DNA from: Verrucomicrobiales bacterium
GTDB taxonomy: Bacteria > Verrucomicrobiota > Verrucomicrobiia > Limisphaerales > CAIMTB01
DNA: 61,141 nucleotides
NCBI GenBank assembly: GCA_016795425.1
Contig: JAEUHG010000047.1
Location: forward strand, 1 to 61,141
Direction: 5' to 3'
This document shows, one piece after another, positions 1-9,157 of the stretch. Numbering within the stretch: position 1 is the stretch's first letter; each line of letters begins with the position of its first letter. Position numbers and translations under genes: made by a program. Below the pieces are notes generated by a model. It did no database searches and was not told the origin of the DNA. It saw only the letters and a list, made by a program, of their open reading frames with translations.

Positions 1-1
1 A

Positions 2-643
2 ACGAGTCTGACTCCCTCGGTCATTCTCGAGGACGTGGAGGGACCGATCCGCGTCGAGGATTGCCGGTTCACCGGCCAAGGACTCGGAATCTCCGACGCT
101 CGCGATGCCGTCGTACTGGCGGGAAACCGATTCGCGCTATCTTCCGCCCTGCTCGCCGGCATTGGCATCGACGCCGCCTCCGCGACGCTCGACGACAATA
201 TCGTCACCGGCGACGGCTTCATCGGTCTGGCACTCGCCGTCCGTGGCGACGCGGTGGTACGTCGACTGATCCTGGAAGGGGACCTCGGAGCGGTCATTGA
301 CGCGGGTCGCGTGGCTCTCGAGGACGGCACCATCGGAGGAGTCACCCAAATCACCGGCGGCCGCATCCAGGCACGTCGCATGGCTTTCTCGAGTGTCATC
401 GCGATCTCCGGCTCGGGTTTGCTCGGCCTGTCCGATTGCGACCTTACGACGGTTCAGATCCTTGACCTCAACGAAACGGGCGGATTGCTCAACGACCCGA
501 CCGATCAAGGCGCCGTGCCCAGCCAGGTGTTTTCCTCGATCGACTTCGACAACGACGAGAAGCACTGCGCCGACTACCCTCCTCCTCAGTATCAGGAGGA
601 GACGGGCGAGTGCCTTCGATCCGGAGTGCCACCACCGCGGTGA
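2..643 (+). CDS. Right-handed beta-helix protein, C-terminal fragment
   Basis: The reading frame is open from base 2, so the gene starts before the window and only about 213 residues are visible. An internal GTG at 35 could look like a start, but the residues before it continue the same pattern. The sequence is a run of short strands with turns such as VEDCRFTGQGLGISDA and LDDNIVTGDGFIGLALAV, roughly one coil per 20-25 residues, as in parallel beta-helix (PbH1/pectate-lyase-like) surface proteins. The last 60 residues leave the repeat and are acidic and proline-rich, with two cysteines. Fold assignment is from the repeat pattern only; no catalytic residues can be named. The ABC operon begins about 100 bases downstream on the same strand. 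Confidence 0.6.
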   Translation, partial: TSLTPSVILEDVEGPIRVEDCRFTGQGLGISDARDAVVLAGNRFALSSALLAGIGIDAASATLDDNIVTGDGFIGLALAVRGDAVVRRLILEGDLGAVIDAGRVALEDGTIGGVTQITGGRIQARRMAFSSVIAISGSGLLGLSDCDLTTVQILDLNETGGLLNDPTDQGAVPSQVFSSIDFDNDEKHCADYPPPQYQEETGECLRSGVPPPR

Positions 644-741
644 TCGGCCCGGTCTTCGGCTGGATCCTGATCCGACCAACACGAGGCCGGTTGCGAAGCG
701 CGGTGGCGCAACGGGACAGTTTGGGTCATTACTGCCGCGGC

Positions 742-1473
742 ATGAGCCGCGGAACCACCGCCGACACCACCCGCTTCCCGACGCCACCCGCAAACGGGCG
801 GGCCCCCGTCCTCCACGCCTCGATGGTCGCCAAAGCCTATGAAGGGCGTCCCGTCCTGCGTGGCGTCTCCCTGTCGGTGCACGCCGGCGAACGAGTCGCG
901 CTGGTGGGTCCGTCAGGCAGCGGAAAAACCACGCTGCTCAACTGCCTCGGAGGCGTCGACCGACCCGACTCAGGGTCGATCCGCCTTCAGGATCAAGCCC
1001 TCGAGGCAATGGATTCCAATGCTCTGGCCAGACTGCGTCGTCAGAATGTCGGTACCATTTTCCAGTTCTTCCATCTGCTCCCCACCCTTACAGCCGCGGA
1101 GAACATCGAACTCCCTCTGCAATTGCTCGGCCTCGATAGCCGGCAACGTCGCGATCGCGTCGCCGAGTTGCTGGGCCGCGTTCGGCTCGAACACCGGGCC
1201 GCCGCCCGACCGGGCCAATTGTCCGGCGGCGAGCAGCAACGCGTCGCCATTGCGCGCGCGCTGGTCCACCGGCCCTTGGTCCTGCTCGCCGACGAACCCA
1301 CCGGCAATCTCGATAGCGACAATGGCGCCAATATTCTCGCCTTGCTGCGCGAACTGACTGATGAGACGCGCACCGCCCTGGTCCTGGTCACCCACAGCGA
1401 GGAAGCGACCGCGATCTGCCACCGGATCGTTCATCTGCGCGACGGGAAGATTCTCGAGGAACGCGTCGCCTGA
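742..1473 (+). CDS. ABC transporter ATP-binding protein (LolD/MacB/AttE-like)
   Basis: A 243-residue cytoplasmic ATPase that would power the adjacent FtsX-type permease. It shows the full motif set: Walker A GPSGSGKTT (residues 56-64), Q-loop Q108, signature LSGGE (160-164), Walker B LVLLADEP (179-186, catalytic E185) and H-loop H218. Spacing and composition match the LolD/MacB/YbbA branch. The frame stays open upstream to a GTG at 610, but the residues before the ATG at 742 are not ATPase-like and overlap the preceding gene, so 742 is chosen. The stop lies 3 bases before the permease start, which implies an operon and probable translational coupling. The substrate is unknown. Confidence 0.9.
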   Translation: MSRGTTADTTRFPTPPANGRAPVLHASMVAKAYEGRPVLRGVSLSVHAGERVALVGPSGSGKTTLLNCLGGVDRPDSGSIRLQDQALEAMDSNALARLRRQNVGTIFQFFHLLPTLTAAENIELPLQLLGLDSRQRRDRVAELLGRVRLEHRAAARPGQLSGGEQQRVAIARALVHRPLVLLADEPTGNLDSDNGANILALLRELTDETRTALVLVTHSEEATAICHRIVHLRDGKILEERVA

Positions 1474-1476
1474 GGC

Positions 1477-4188
1477 ATGTCGATCCCTCTGCTGCTCCTT
1501 CGCCGCCTCGCCTGGCGACACTGGCAACTGGCGCCGGTGGCGTCCGGACTACTCGTCCTGATTCTTGCCCTCGGCGTCGCCGTGTTCTTCGCCATTCGCC
1601 TGGCCAACCGCGCAGCGGTGAACAGTTTCCAACACTTCACCGAACTGGTGACCACCCAGACCGATTGGATTCTCCAGGCCGCGGCCGGCGACTTGCCGGA
1701 AGGCGTCCTTCCGGAAATTCGAGGCGCGCTCGGCGAGGCGCCGGTGGTCATCCTGCCGGTGGTCGAATCCACGGCCACCCGCCCTCCCGAAGGCGGCGGC
1801 CAACGCATCGGCGCGCGTGAGACCTTCCGCCTGCTCGGCCTCGACCTTATCGGTATTCAAAACTTCGCCTCCGGCGCTCCCTCAGCCGCCGGCCAACGGT
1901 GGTTCACCGAATCCACCTCGACCACGTCGGAGGATTCACGGCCCGACGACCAAGCCTTCTGGCGCACCCTCGGAAATCCCCGCGCGGTATTCATCAGCGG
2001 CGAATTGGCGGCACGATCGAATCTGAGAATCGGGGATCCGCTTCCGTTGATCATCAATGATGCCCTGGTGACGCTCGAGGTCGCCGGAGTTCTGCCCCGG
2101 ATCCCCGATCGCCCGGCGGCGCCGGCCGGACTCATGGTGCTCGACCTTCCGGCACTCCAACGATGGACCGGTCGTGAAGGGCGTTTGTCGCGGATCGAGT
2201 TTGTGGTCGAACCCGGTCCACGCGCGGACCAGCGCCGTGCGGACCTCCGCGCCGTGCTCGAACGTCTGGCGGCGACGGCCTCCGTCGGGTCGGCCCCACT
2301 GTCAGGCGCGGAAGCCCCGCGCTGGTTCATCACCACGTCCTCCGAGCGGCGCGAGGCCGGCGAAATGATGACCCGCGCCTTCCGCCTCAACCTCACGATT
2401 CTCTCGTTGCTGGCCCTGCTGGTCGGACTTTACCTGGTGGTCCAGGCGCTGGATGGCGCGGTCGTCCGACGTCGCGCGGAGATCGCCATTCTGCGCTCGC
2501 TCGGGGTCGAAGAAGGCATGATTCGCGCCGCCTGGCTTATTGAAGCCGGCGTGCTGGGATTGGCCGGTGGATTGGGCGGCGTCGTCCTGGGTTGGCTCGG
2601 AGCGCAGGTTTCGGTTCGCTTCGTAGGTCAAACCGTCAACGCGCTCTACTATGCCACCAGCGCCGACACCGCCCAGTTGACGGCCGGCGAATTCGTCGTT
2701 GCTCTTGGGGTCTCGGTCGCCGCCAGTCTGCTCGCGGGTTGGATCCCGGCCCGAGCGGCGGCGCAAATCCCGCCGGCCCAAATCCTCGGACGCCAGGGCG
2801 CCACCTCCGCCCCCAACACCCGGCGTGCCGCCGCACTGGGGATGGTGATTGGGTTGGCGGCTTGCGGTTGCGCCTTGCTGCCACCTCTCCGATTCGCCGG
2901 CGGCGCGCGCTTTCCGCTGGCAGGTTATGCCGCCGCCTTGGGTTGGATCTTCGCGGGCGGACTCCTGGGTGCCTGGCTTCTCTCGGGCATGGCCCATGCC
3001 GGCGCGGCGCTAGGATCAAGGTCGGCCACGCTGCGCATCGCGGCTTCGCACCTCCTTCGTCCCACCAGCCGTCATGTGCTGGCCACAGCCGGCCTGATTT
3101 GCGCCGTCGCCATGACCGCCGGCATGATCATACTGGTCGGAAGTTTCGACCGCACCATGCGCGGCTGGATCGAGCGAACGTTCCAAAGCGATCTGTATGT
3201 CTCCAGCGCCGGGGCGCAGAGCGCGTCCACCGACAATCGAATTCAACCGACGACTTGGCGAGCGGTGTCCACGCATCCGGGCATCGCGGAAATCAACGTC
3301 ATGCACGCGATGGAAATCCGTCTCCAAGGCATCGCCACGGTTCTGATCGGCAGCGACCTCGGGTTCGCGGAACGACACGCCCCTCCGGCGTGGGTGGTTC
3401 CTCCCGACTCCGGCCAGTTCGCCGCCGCATCGCAACCTCATCGCGCCACCCCCGAGGACCCGGCCCTGGTCTTCGTCAGCGAGAGCTTCCAGGAACGGTT
3501 TCGACTCGGCGTGGGCGGCAGCCTGGTGATTCCCACCGCCTCCGGCCCGCGCCATGCGCGCATCGCCGGGATCTTTGCTGATTATGGCAACGAGCGAGGC
3601 TCGATCGTGGTTGAGCGAACCCGGTTCACCGAGTGGTTCCACACGGATCTGGCCAGCAGCCTGATCATCAAGCTCCATCCGGGAGTTGATCCCGAAGGCG
3701 TCCGATCCGAGTGGCTCCGCGCCCATCCCGGGCTGCAAATCTTCACCAACAGCCATTTGCGCGCCGAGGTGTTGCGAATCTTCCGGCAGACCTTCGCCAT
3801 CACCTACGCCCTGGAAGCCATCGGCATGGTGGTCGCGGTACTCGGCCTCGCCATGACGCTGGTCAGTTTACTGCTGGAGCGCCGCAGCGAATTGACGACG
3901 TTGCGTGCGCTCGGCATGACCCGCGCGGAACTGGCCCGGGCCGCCGGATGGGAAGGCCTGCAAGTGGGTCTGGCCGGGCTCTCCTGCGGCCTCGCCATCA
4001 GCTTGCTTCTCGGTTGGCTGCTGATTCGTGTGATCAACAAGCAAACCTTTGGTTGGACGCTGCAATTCGAACTGCCAGTGGGCGCCCTTGCCCTGCTCTC
4101 GGGACTGGTCCTTGCCTCCGCGGCGGTGACCAGCCTCCTGGTAGGACGCTGGGGCTCGCAACTGCCGGCCGAACGGGAGGAGGAATGA
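1477..4188 (+). CDS. ABC transporter permease with two FtsX domains
   Basis: A 903-residue inner-membrane permease of the FtsX/MacB (type VII ABC) class. One membrane segment lies near residues 20-40, followed by a long periplasmic region. A first FtsX block starts around residue 300 with the typical ALDGAVVRRRAEIAILRSLG coupling-helix region. A second periplasmic domain leads to a second FtsX block near the C terminus, containing LLLERRSELTTLRALGMTRAE. Such proteins use ATP hydrolysis outside the membrane to move lipoproteins, peptides or other envelope substrates. It lies between its ATPase (3-base gap) and an AttH-like secreted protein (ATGA overlap), so the three probably form one machine. 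Confidence 0.88.
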   Translation: MSIPLLLLRRLAWRHWQLAPVASGLLVLILALGVAVFFAIRLANRAAVNSFQHFTELVTTQTDWILQAAAGDLPEGVLPEIRGALGEAPVVILPVVESTATRPPEGGGQRIGARETFRLLGLDLIGIQNFASGAPSAAGQRWFTESTSTTSEDSRPDDQAFWRTLGNPRAVFISGELAARSNLRIGDPLPLIINDALVTLEVAGVLPRIPDRPAAPAGLMVLDLPALQRWTGREGRLSRIEFVVEPGPRADQRRADLRAVLERLAATASVGSAPLSGAEAPRWFITTSSERREAGEMMTRAFRLNLTILSLLALLVGLYLVVQALDGAVVRRRAEIAILRSLGVEEGMIRAAWLIEAGVLGLAGGLGGVVLGWLGAQVSVRFVGQTVNALYYATSADTAQLTAGEFVVALGVSVAASLLAGWIPARAAAQIPPAQILGRQGATSAPNTRRAAALGMVIGLAACGCALLPPLRFAGGARFPLAGYAAALGWIFAGGLLGAWLLSGMAHAGAALGSRSATLRIAASHLLRPTSRHVLATAGLICAVAMTAGMIILVGSFDRTMRGWIERTFQSDLYVSSAGAQSASTDNRIQPTTWRAVSTHPGIAEINVMHAMEIRLQGIATVLIGSDLGFAERHAPPAWVVPPDSGQFAAASQPHRATPEDPALVFVSESFQERFRLGVGGSLVIPTASGPRHARIAGIFADYGNERGSIVVERTRFTEWFHTDLASSLIIKLHPGVDPEGVRSEWLRAHPGLQIFTNSHLRAEVLRIFRQTFAITYALEAIGMVVAVLGLAMTLVSLLLERRSELTTLRALGMTRAELARAAGWEGLQVGLAGLSCGLAISLLLGWLLIRVINKQTFGWTLQFELPVGALALLSGLVLASAAVTSLLVGRWGSQLPAEREEE

Positions 4189-5381
4189 ACCACCGCCACT
4201 CTCGCGTCAGGGTCAGTGATTCCCACGCTCGACCATCGCGCCGTTTTCACCACGCCGGATGCACGATCGCCGCGGTTCTCGCGTGGCTCGCGTCGGCCTG
4301 GACACCCGTCACCTGCGCCGCCGAGGTTTTCGCCACGCCTCGGCCGGGGCGGGCCTTCGCTTTCCCGCGCGACCACGGCAGCCATCCGGAGTTCCGCCTG
4401 GAATGGTGGTACGTCACGGGCCATCTCTGGGATGGATCCAGCAATCGGTTCGGATTCCAGGCCACCTTCTTCAGAACCGCCGCGCCCCAGGCAACCGAAT
4501 CCGCCGTCGACCTTCCAGGGTTCGGTCGGCACCACTTGTTCCTCGCTCACATGGCCCTGCTGGAGGTGGGCACCGGACGTTTTCTGCACCAGGAACGTCT
4601 CAACCGCCAAGGCTGGGACGCCGGCAGTTCCACACGGACGCTGGCGGTCACCGACGGCAATTGGCGCCTCGCCCTGGAGCCAGGACCCGACCACCCCGAG
4701 CGCTTGCGACTGCAAGGCTCCATCCGAGGTGAGGCGTCGTTTCAACTCACCCTCGAAGCCGTCAAGCCCCTCGTCATCTTCGGCACCAACGGCGTCTCGC
4801 GCAAAGGAGCCGATCCCGGAGCGGCCAGCCATTACCTCACCTTCCCAAGACTTTCGGCGACCGGTGAACTACGCCTCAACGGCGAAACGCGCCCCGTTCG
4901 CGGACAAGCATGGATGGATCATGAGTTCAGTAGCAGCCAACTCGAAGCGGACCAGGCAGGTTGGGACTGGCTCTCGGTTCAACTCCATGACGGTCGCGAA
5001 GTGATGGCCTACCGCATGCGCCTCAAGGACGGCGGCACGGATGAGTTTTCAACCCTGGCATGGGTGGACCGCGAGGGGCGAGTGACCCATCTCGGCGCCG
5101 ATGGTTTCGCACTGGAACCCCTGGCCCGCTGGCGCAGCCCGCGCACCGGTGCCGATTATCCCCTGGGCTTCCGCTTGCGCACCTCCGATCCGGCCACGGG
5201 TGCGGCGATTCAGTGGCAGATCGCGCCTCTCGCCCGAGACCAGGAACTCTCCGGCGCCATTGGCGGGGTGCCCTACTGGGAAGGCGCATCGCGGGTGCTC
5301 GACGACGCCGGGCACGAAATCGGCGCTGCCTATGTTGAACTCACCGGCTACGCCGGCAATCTGGCCGACCGGCTTCGCTGA
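4185..5381 (+). CDS. AttH/lipocalin-like secreted protein (COG5621 type)
   Basis: A 398-residue exported protein whose ATG overlaps the permease stop by 4 bases (ATGA). Residues 1-45 look like a Sec signal peptide, with an arginine-rich start and a hydrophobic stretch ending TCAAE. The mature part carries EWWYVTGHL near residues 69-77 and later WMDHEFSSSQL, both hallmarks of the AttH / predicted-hydrolase family, which is related to carotenoid 1,2-hydratase and is a double lipocalin-like fold. In Agrobacterium, attE-attF-attG-attH link an ABC transporter to such a protein; the same order is seen here with a single long permease. The biochemical role of the family is unsettled, so hydrolase is only a label. 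Confidence 0.8.
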   Translation: MNHRHSRVRVSDSHARPSRRFHHAGCTIAAVLAWLASAWTPVTCAAEVFATPRPGRAFAFPRDHGSHPEFRLEWWYVTGHLWDGSSNRFGFQATFFRTAAPQATESAVDLPGFGRHHLFLAHMALLEVGTGRFLHQERLNRQGWDAGSSTRTLAVTDGNWRLALEPGPDHPERLRLQGSIRGEASFQLTLEAVKPLVIFGTNGVSRKGADPGAASHYLTFPRLSATGELRLNGETRPVRGQAWMDHEFSSSQLEADQAGWDWLSVQLHDGREVMAYRMRLKDGGTDEFSTLAWVDREGRVTHLGADGFALEPLARWRSPRTGADYPLGFRLRTSDPATGAAIQWQIAPLARDQELSGAIGGVPYWEGASRVLDDAGHEIGAAYVELTGYAGNLADRLR

Positions 5382-5424
5382 ACCGACAACAAGACCGGCA
5401 ATCGTTGCGTCCCTGAAGTCTCTT

Positions 5425-6342
5425 ATGTCCGCTTCCCCAAAAACGAACCCTCGCCTCGGTCTCTGCTGCCAGTTCGCCGAGCAGCCCATCAAGTTTCGCA
5501 CCACCACGGCCACGGCTCTGCTCCGCCTGACTCGCCGGGAACGCCTGTCGAAGCTGGATGACCTCTGTCTCGCCAACGCCAATGCCCTCCTGGCGTCGCT
5601 CGAATTCTGTGCCGCCCAAGGCATCGGGGCCTTCCGCATCAACAGCCAGATCCTGCCAATCAAAACCCACCCGCAGGCGGGTTACGAAATTCAGGAACTG
5701 CCGAGGGCGGAAGAGATTCAAGCGCGGTTCCAGGCGTGCGGCGTCTTCGCGCGCGCCAAAGGCTTGAGACTGTCGTTTCACCCCGACCAGTTCGTCGTCC
5801 TTAATTCGCCGGATCCCAAGACTCTCTCCCACTCAATCGCAGAACTGAGCTACCAGGCCGAAGTGGCGGAGTGGGTGGGAGCCGATACCCTCAACATCCA
5901 TGGCGGCGGCGCCTATGGTGACAAACTTTCCGCCTTGAAGGCACTGCGGCGAAACATCGGGACGCTGCCAGCATCCATCCGCTCGCGGTTGACCTTGGAA
6001 AACGATGACAAGGTCTTCACTCCTTCGGACCTTCTACCGGTTTGCACCGACACGGGCGTGCCGCTGGTTTACGACGTCCACCATCACCGATGCCTCCCAG
6101 ACACGCTGTCGATCGATCAAGCCACCGATCGCGCCATAGCCACCTGGAATCGCGAGCCGTTGTTCCATATCTCCAGCCCACTCGAGGGCTGGCACGGACC
6201 GAAGCCGGAGCGCCACCACGACTACATCGACCCTCGCGACTTCCCCTCGGCCTGGAGAAATCCTGGCATCACCGTCGAGGTGGAAGCCAAGGCAAAGGAA
6301 CTCGCCGTGCTTCGACTGCGCGCTGACTTGGGACGGCTGTAG
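5425..6342 (+). CDS. uvsE: UV damage endonuclease UvsE/UvdE
   Basis: A 305-residue TIM-barrel nuclease that nicks DNA 5' of UV photoproducts, giving an excision route independent of UvrABC. The expected metal-ligand series is present in order: H119 (LSFHPDQF), H159 (LNIHGGG), E192 (LTLENDD), D217 and H219/H220 (VYDVHHH), H248 (HISS), H264/H265 and E287 (VEVEAKAKE). The N terminus RLGLCCQF is also typical. The ATG at 5425 fits the family; an upstream extension of the frame only overlaps the attH-like gene. It follows that gene by 43 bases on the same strand and may be co-transcribed, but functionally it looks independent. Confidence 0.95.
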   Translation: MSASPKTNPRLGLCCQFAEQPIKFRTTTATALLRLTRRERLSKLDDLCLANANALLASLEFCAAQGIGAFRINSQILPIKTHPQAGYEIQELPRAEEIQARFQACGVFARAKGLRLSFHPDQFVVLNSPDPKTLSHSIAELSYQAEVAEWVGADTLNIHGGGAYGDKLSALKALRRNIGTLPASIRSRLTLENDDKVFTPSDLLPVCTDTGVPLVYDVHHHRCLPDTLSIDQATDRAIATWNREPLFHISSPLEGWHGPKPERHHDYIDPRDFPSAWRNPGITVEVEAKAKELAVLRLRADLGRL

Positions 6343-6378
6343 AGACGTCTGCCGGTTCCGAAGACCAACCCATCAAAG

Positions 6379-8811
6379 TCAGTCCGCTCTCAGAGCCATC
6401 ATGGGATCGGTCCGGGCGGCGCGGAGAGTCGGCACCAAGCACGCCGCCAGCGTCACCAAGCCCATGGCGGACAACGCCGTCAGAAACGTCGGGGCATGAA
6501 AGGCGGGAACCTCGAACAGCAGGCTTTGCATGGCTCGACCGACCATCACGGCGCCGATCCCTCCCAGCAACGCGCCCAGCAAAAGCACCCTCAACCCCAA
6601 CCCGAGAAAATGGCGTCCGATCTGCCGCGGCAAGGCCCCCAATGCCATGCGAACACCGATCTCGCGTTGTCGTTGGGCAACGGCATACGCCAGAACGCCG
6701 TAGGTCCCAATGGCCGCCAAGGCCAAGGCGGCGCTGGCAAAAAAGCCCGCCAACACTGCCGGTGATCGCCTCGCCACCAGGCTGTCTGCAATGCGCACCT
6801 CCATCGTCCGCAAATCGGTCGTGGCGAGTTCCGGATCGATCGAACGCACCAACTTCTGGAACGTCACTGCGAACGCCCCGGGCTCGGCGGCGGTACGGAC
6901 GGTGACATAAATCTGCCCGTTCGAATTGTGGATGAAGGGCAGATAGAGCGCCCGACCGGGCGTGGTTTCCGTCACCTGCTTCTGCTTCACGGCGCCCACC
7001 ACGCCGACGATGGTGAACCACTCGGATCGCTGACGAACATCCGGACCTTCGGATACCTGGTGCCCCAATGCGCTCTGGCCCGGCCAATAGGTGCGCGCGA
7101 ACTCCGTGTCCACGACACAGACACGCTGGGTGCGACGGGAGTCCGAGGCGTCGAGGAACCGCCCTTCGATCAATGGGATGCCCATCGCGGCGAAATAGTC
7201 GCCCGTGACCCCATGGCGGTTATGCAGGATCGGCGGATTCGCGAGCTCCGGTTCATGCCCCGGAATGCGCATCACATTGGACTCGCGGCTCGCGTGGATG
7301 GGCACGGCCGTCGAGACCCCCGCCGCCGTCACGCCCGGCTGCGATTTCAACACGTCCAGCAACCGCTCGATGAAGGCCAACCGCGCGGCGTCGTCCCGAT
7401 AATGAGTCCAGGGCAAGGCCACCCGCCCCGCCAACACGTGATCCGGCCGAAACCCGGGAGAAACCGCGAGCGCCCGATCCAGACTCGCGCCAAGTAAGCC
7501 GGCCCCGACCAGCAAAACCAGGGCCATGGCCACTTGGGCCACGATGAAGGCTTGGCGCACGCGCTGCACCGCGCGGGTAGGGGTTCCGGAACGCGTGCCG
7601 GTCGGAAGAGCTCCACCAACCCCGGCACGAAACCCCAGGAACGCCGTGAATAGCCCCCCTACGACCCCCAGAAAGAGGGCCGCCAGCAGTCCTGCCCCCC
7701 ATACCCGCGGAGTCACCTCGACCCACTGTCCCAGTGGCAATTGGGCCACCCCGAGCCATCTCGAGGCCCCGATCCCGGCCGTCGCCAGAGCAAGACCAAC
7801 ACCACCGCCAATTACCGCGAGCCCCAGGGACTCGGTCAACGCCTGCCCCAGAACCTGAAGTCGCCCAGCTCCCAGCGCCTGGCGGACGGCAAATTCCTGA
7901 GTCCGAGCGCTGGCTCGGATCATCAGCAGATTGGCAAGATTCACGCCGCCGATCAGCAGCAGGCAAAGAACACCAGCTTGAAGCAGCCACAGGGTCCGGC
8001 GAATCGAATGCACATGCTCGCCGTGCAAGGTGGCAACCACAGTCCGGAACCCCCCGTCTGCAACGTCCTTCGCATACGGAAAGTCCCGGTTCATGGACGC
8101 GTTGTGAACGTCGATCTGGGCTTGGGCGTCCGCCATCGAGGCCCCCGGGGCCAGTCGACCAATCATCTCAAAGCCGCTGTTGTGCAGCCGCTGGATCCGC
8201 AACACGTCCGCATCGACACTCAGCGGCAGGAAAAGTCGGGCGCGTGAGGACAGGAATCGGAACCCCGGAGGCATCACCCCCACCACCATCCGCGCCATGC
8301 CATCGACCCGGACGGTGCGACCGATCACCGCTGGATCGGCGTCGAATTGAGTCCTCCAGAACTCATCCGTCAGAATTGCCACCGCGTCGGTCTGATAGGT
8401 CATCTCCGACTCAGTGAAGGCTCGTCCAAGCATCGGCCGAACACCCAGCGTTTCAAAAAACTCCGCTGAGACTCGAATGACCTCCGTCGCCTCGGTCGAT
8501 CCCACTTCTCCAACGATGGAGGTTCCCAATGCCAGGGCAGCCACGTTCTCCAACGCATCAATGGCTCCGCGCCGACTCTTGTAGTTCAGGTAGGAAGACT
8601 CACCCCGTTCGCGGCCGATCTTGGGGTAACTGTTGTACATCACCACCAGGCGGTCGGAATCCGGAAAGGGGAGGGGTCGTAGCAGGATCGCGTCGACCAC
8701 CGCGAAAATCGCGAGATTGGCGCCAAGACACAGACCGATCGTCAGGATGGTCACGGCGGCGAAACCCGGATGCTTCGCCAGCTGGCGGACAACGATTCTC
8801 AAGTGCTTCAT
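6379..8811 (-). CDS. Orphan MacB/FtsX-type permease (ADOP family)
   Basis: An 810-residue membrane protein that starts with the pattern typical of Acidobacterial duplicated orphan permeases: a short basic start, RQLAKHPGFAAVTILTIG, then LLRPLPFPDSDRLV. A MacB periplasmic core-like domain precedes a first FtsX block near residue 290. The duplicated half follows, with a second core domain and a final FtsX block containing RQREIGVRMALGALPRQIG. No ATPase gene is adjacent, as usual for this family, and its partner and substrate are unknown. The ATG at 8811 was preferred to a GTG at 8847 because family members begin just before this motif. The gene is convergent with uvsE. Confidence 0.85.
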   Translation of the reverse strand: MKHLRIVVRQLAKHPGFAAVTILTIGLCLGANLAIFAVVDAILLRPLPFPDSDRLVVMYNSYPKIGRERGESSYLNYKSRRGAIDALENVAALALGTSIVGEVGSTEATEVIRVSAEFFETLGVRPMLGRAFTESEMTYQTDAVAILTDEFWRTQFDADPAVIGRTVRVDGMARMVVGVMPPGFRFLSSRARLFLPLSVDADVLRIQRLHNSGFEMIGRLAPGASMADAQAQIDVHNASMNRDFPYAKDVADGGFRTVVATLHGEHVHSIRRTLWLLQAGVLCLLLIGGVNLANLLMIRASARTQEFAVRQALGAGRLQVLGQALTESLGLAVIGGGVGLALATAGIGASRWLGVAQLPLGQWVEVTPRVWGAGLLAALFLGVVGGLFTAFLGFRAGVGGALPTGTRSGTPTRAVQRVRQAFIVAQVAMALVLLVGAGLLGASLDRALAVSPGFRPDHVLAGRVALPWTHYRDDAARLAFIERLLDVLKSQPGVTAAGVSTAVPIHASRESNVMRIPGHEPELANPPILHNRHGVTGDYFAAMGIPLIEGRFLDASDSRRTQRVCVVDTEFARTYWPGQSALGHQVSEGPDVRQRSEWFTIVGVVGAVKQKQVTETTPGRALYLPFIHNSNGQIYVTVRTAAEPGAFAVTFQKLVRSIDPELATTDLRTMEVRIADSLVARRSPAVLAGFFASAALALAAIGTYGVLAYAVAQRQREIGVRMALGALPRQIGRHFLGLGLRVLLLGALLGGIGAVMVGRAMQSLLFEVPAFHAPTFLTALSAMGLVTLAACLVPTLRAARTDPMMALRAD

Positions 8812-9157
8812 GGATGGACCCGTGTCGACGATTCGTTCGGACCCCACGCCAACCCCGGCATCGTCGAAGTTGATGCAGGTTTCTTTTCGGCCTCAGAACA
8901 TCGGCCCCACTTAAGCATGTGAAGTGCCAGTTACAGGAGGCAACCGAACACCGGAAGGGCCGGCCCGCCGAAGCAAAGTTTCGGCAAGAAACCCTGAACT
9001 TCCGCTCGATTTCGGGACGCCGACCTCCCAGTTGCGGAACCCAGTCAAAACTCTCCGCACGCTTTCCCCGCCACGAATCAACACTTCCACGACATACCGC
9101 TCCTCCGGCATTCTGGGCCGAGTGTCATCCGCGATTCCCTCTTCCGGTTTGCCCCCC
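8812..9157. other. Divergent intergenic region
   Basis: This 346-base gap separates the orphan permease (minus) from the kelch gene (plus) and must hold promoters for both. The kelch frame remains open back to a GTG at 8924, but that extension has no family signal. An AGGAGG at 8935-8940 has no start codon at a usable distance. A minus-strand frame (8911-9174) reads through the region, but nothing in it is recognisable. I see no repeat or RNA gene. Confidence 0.5.
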
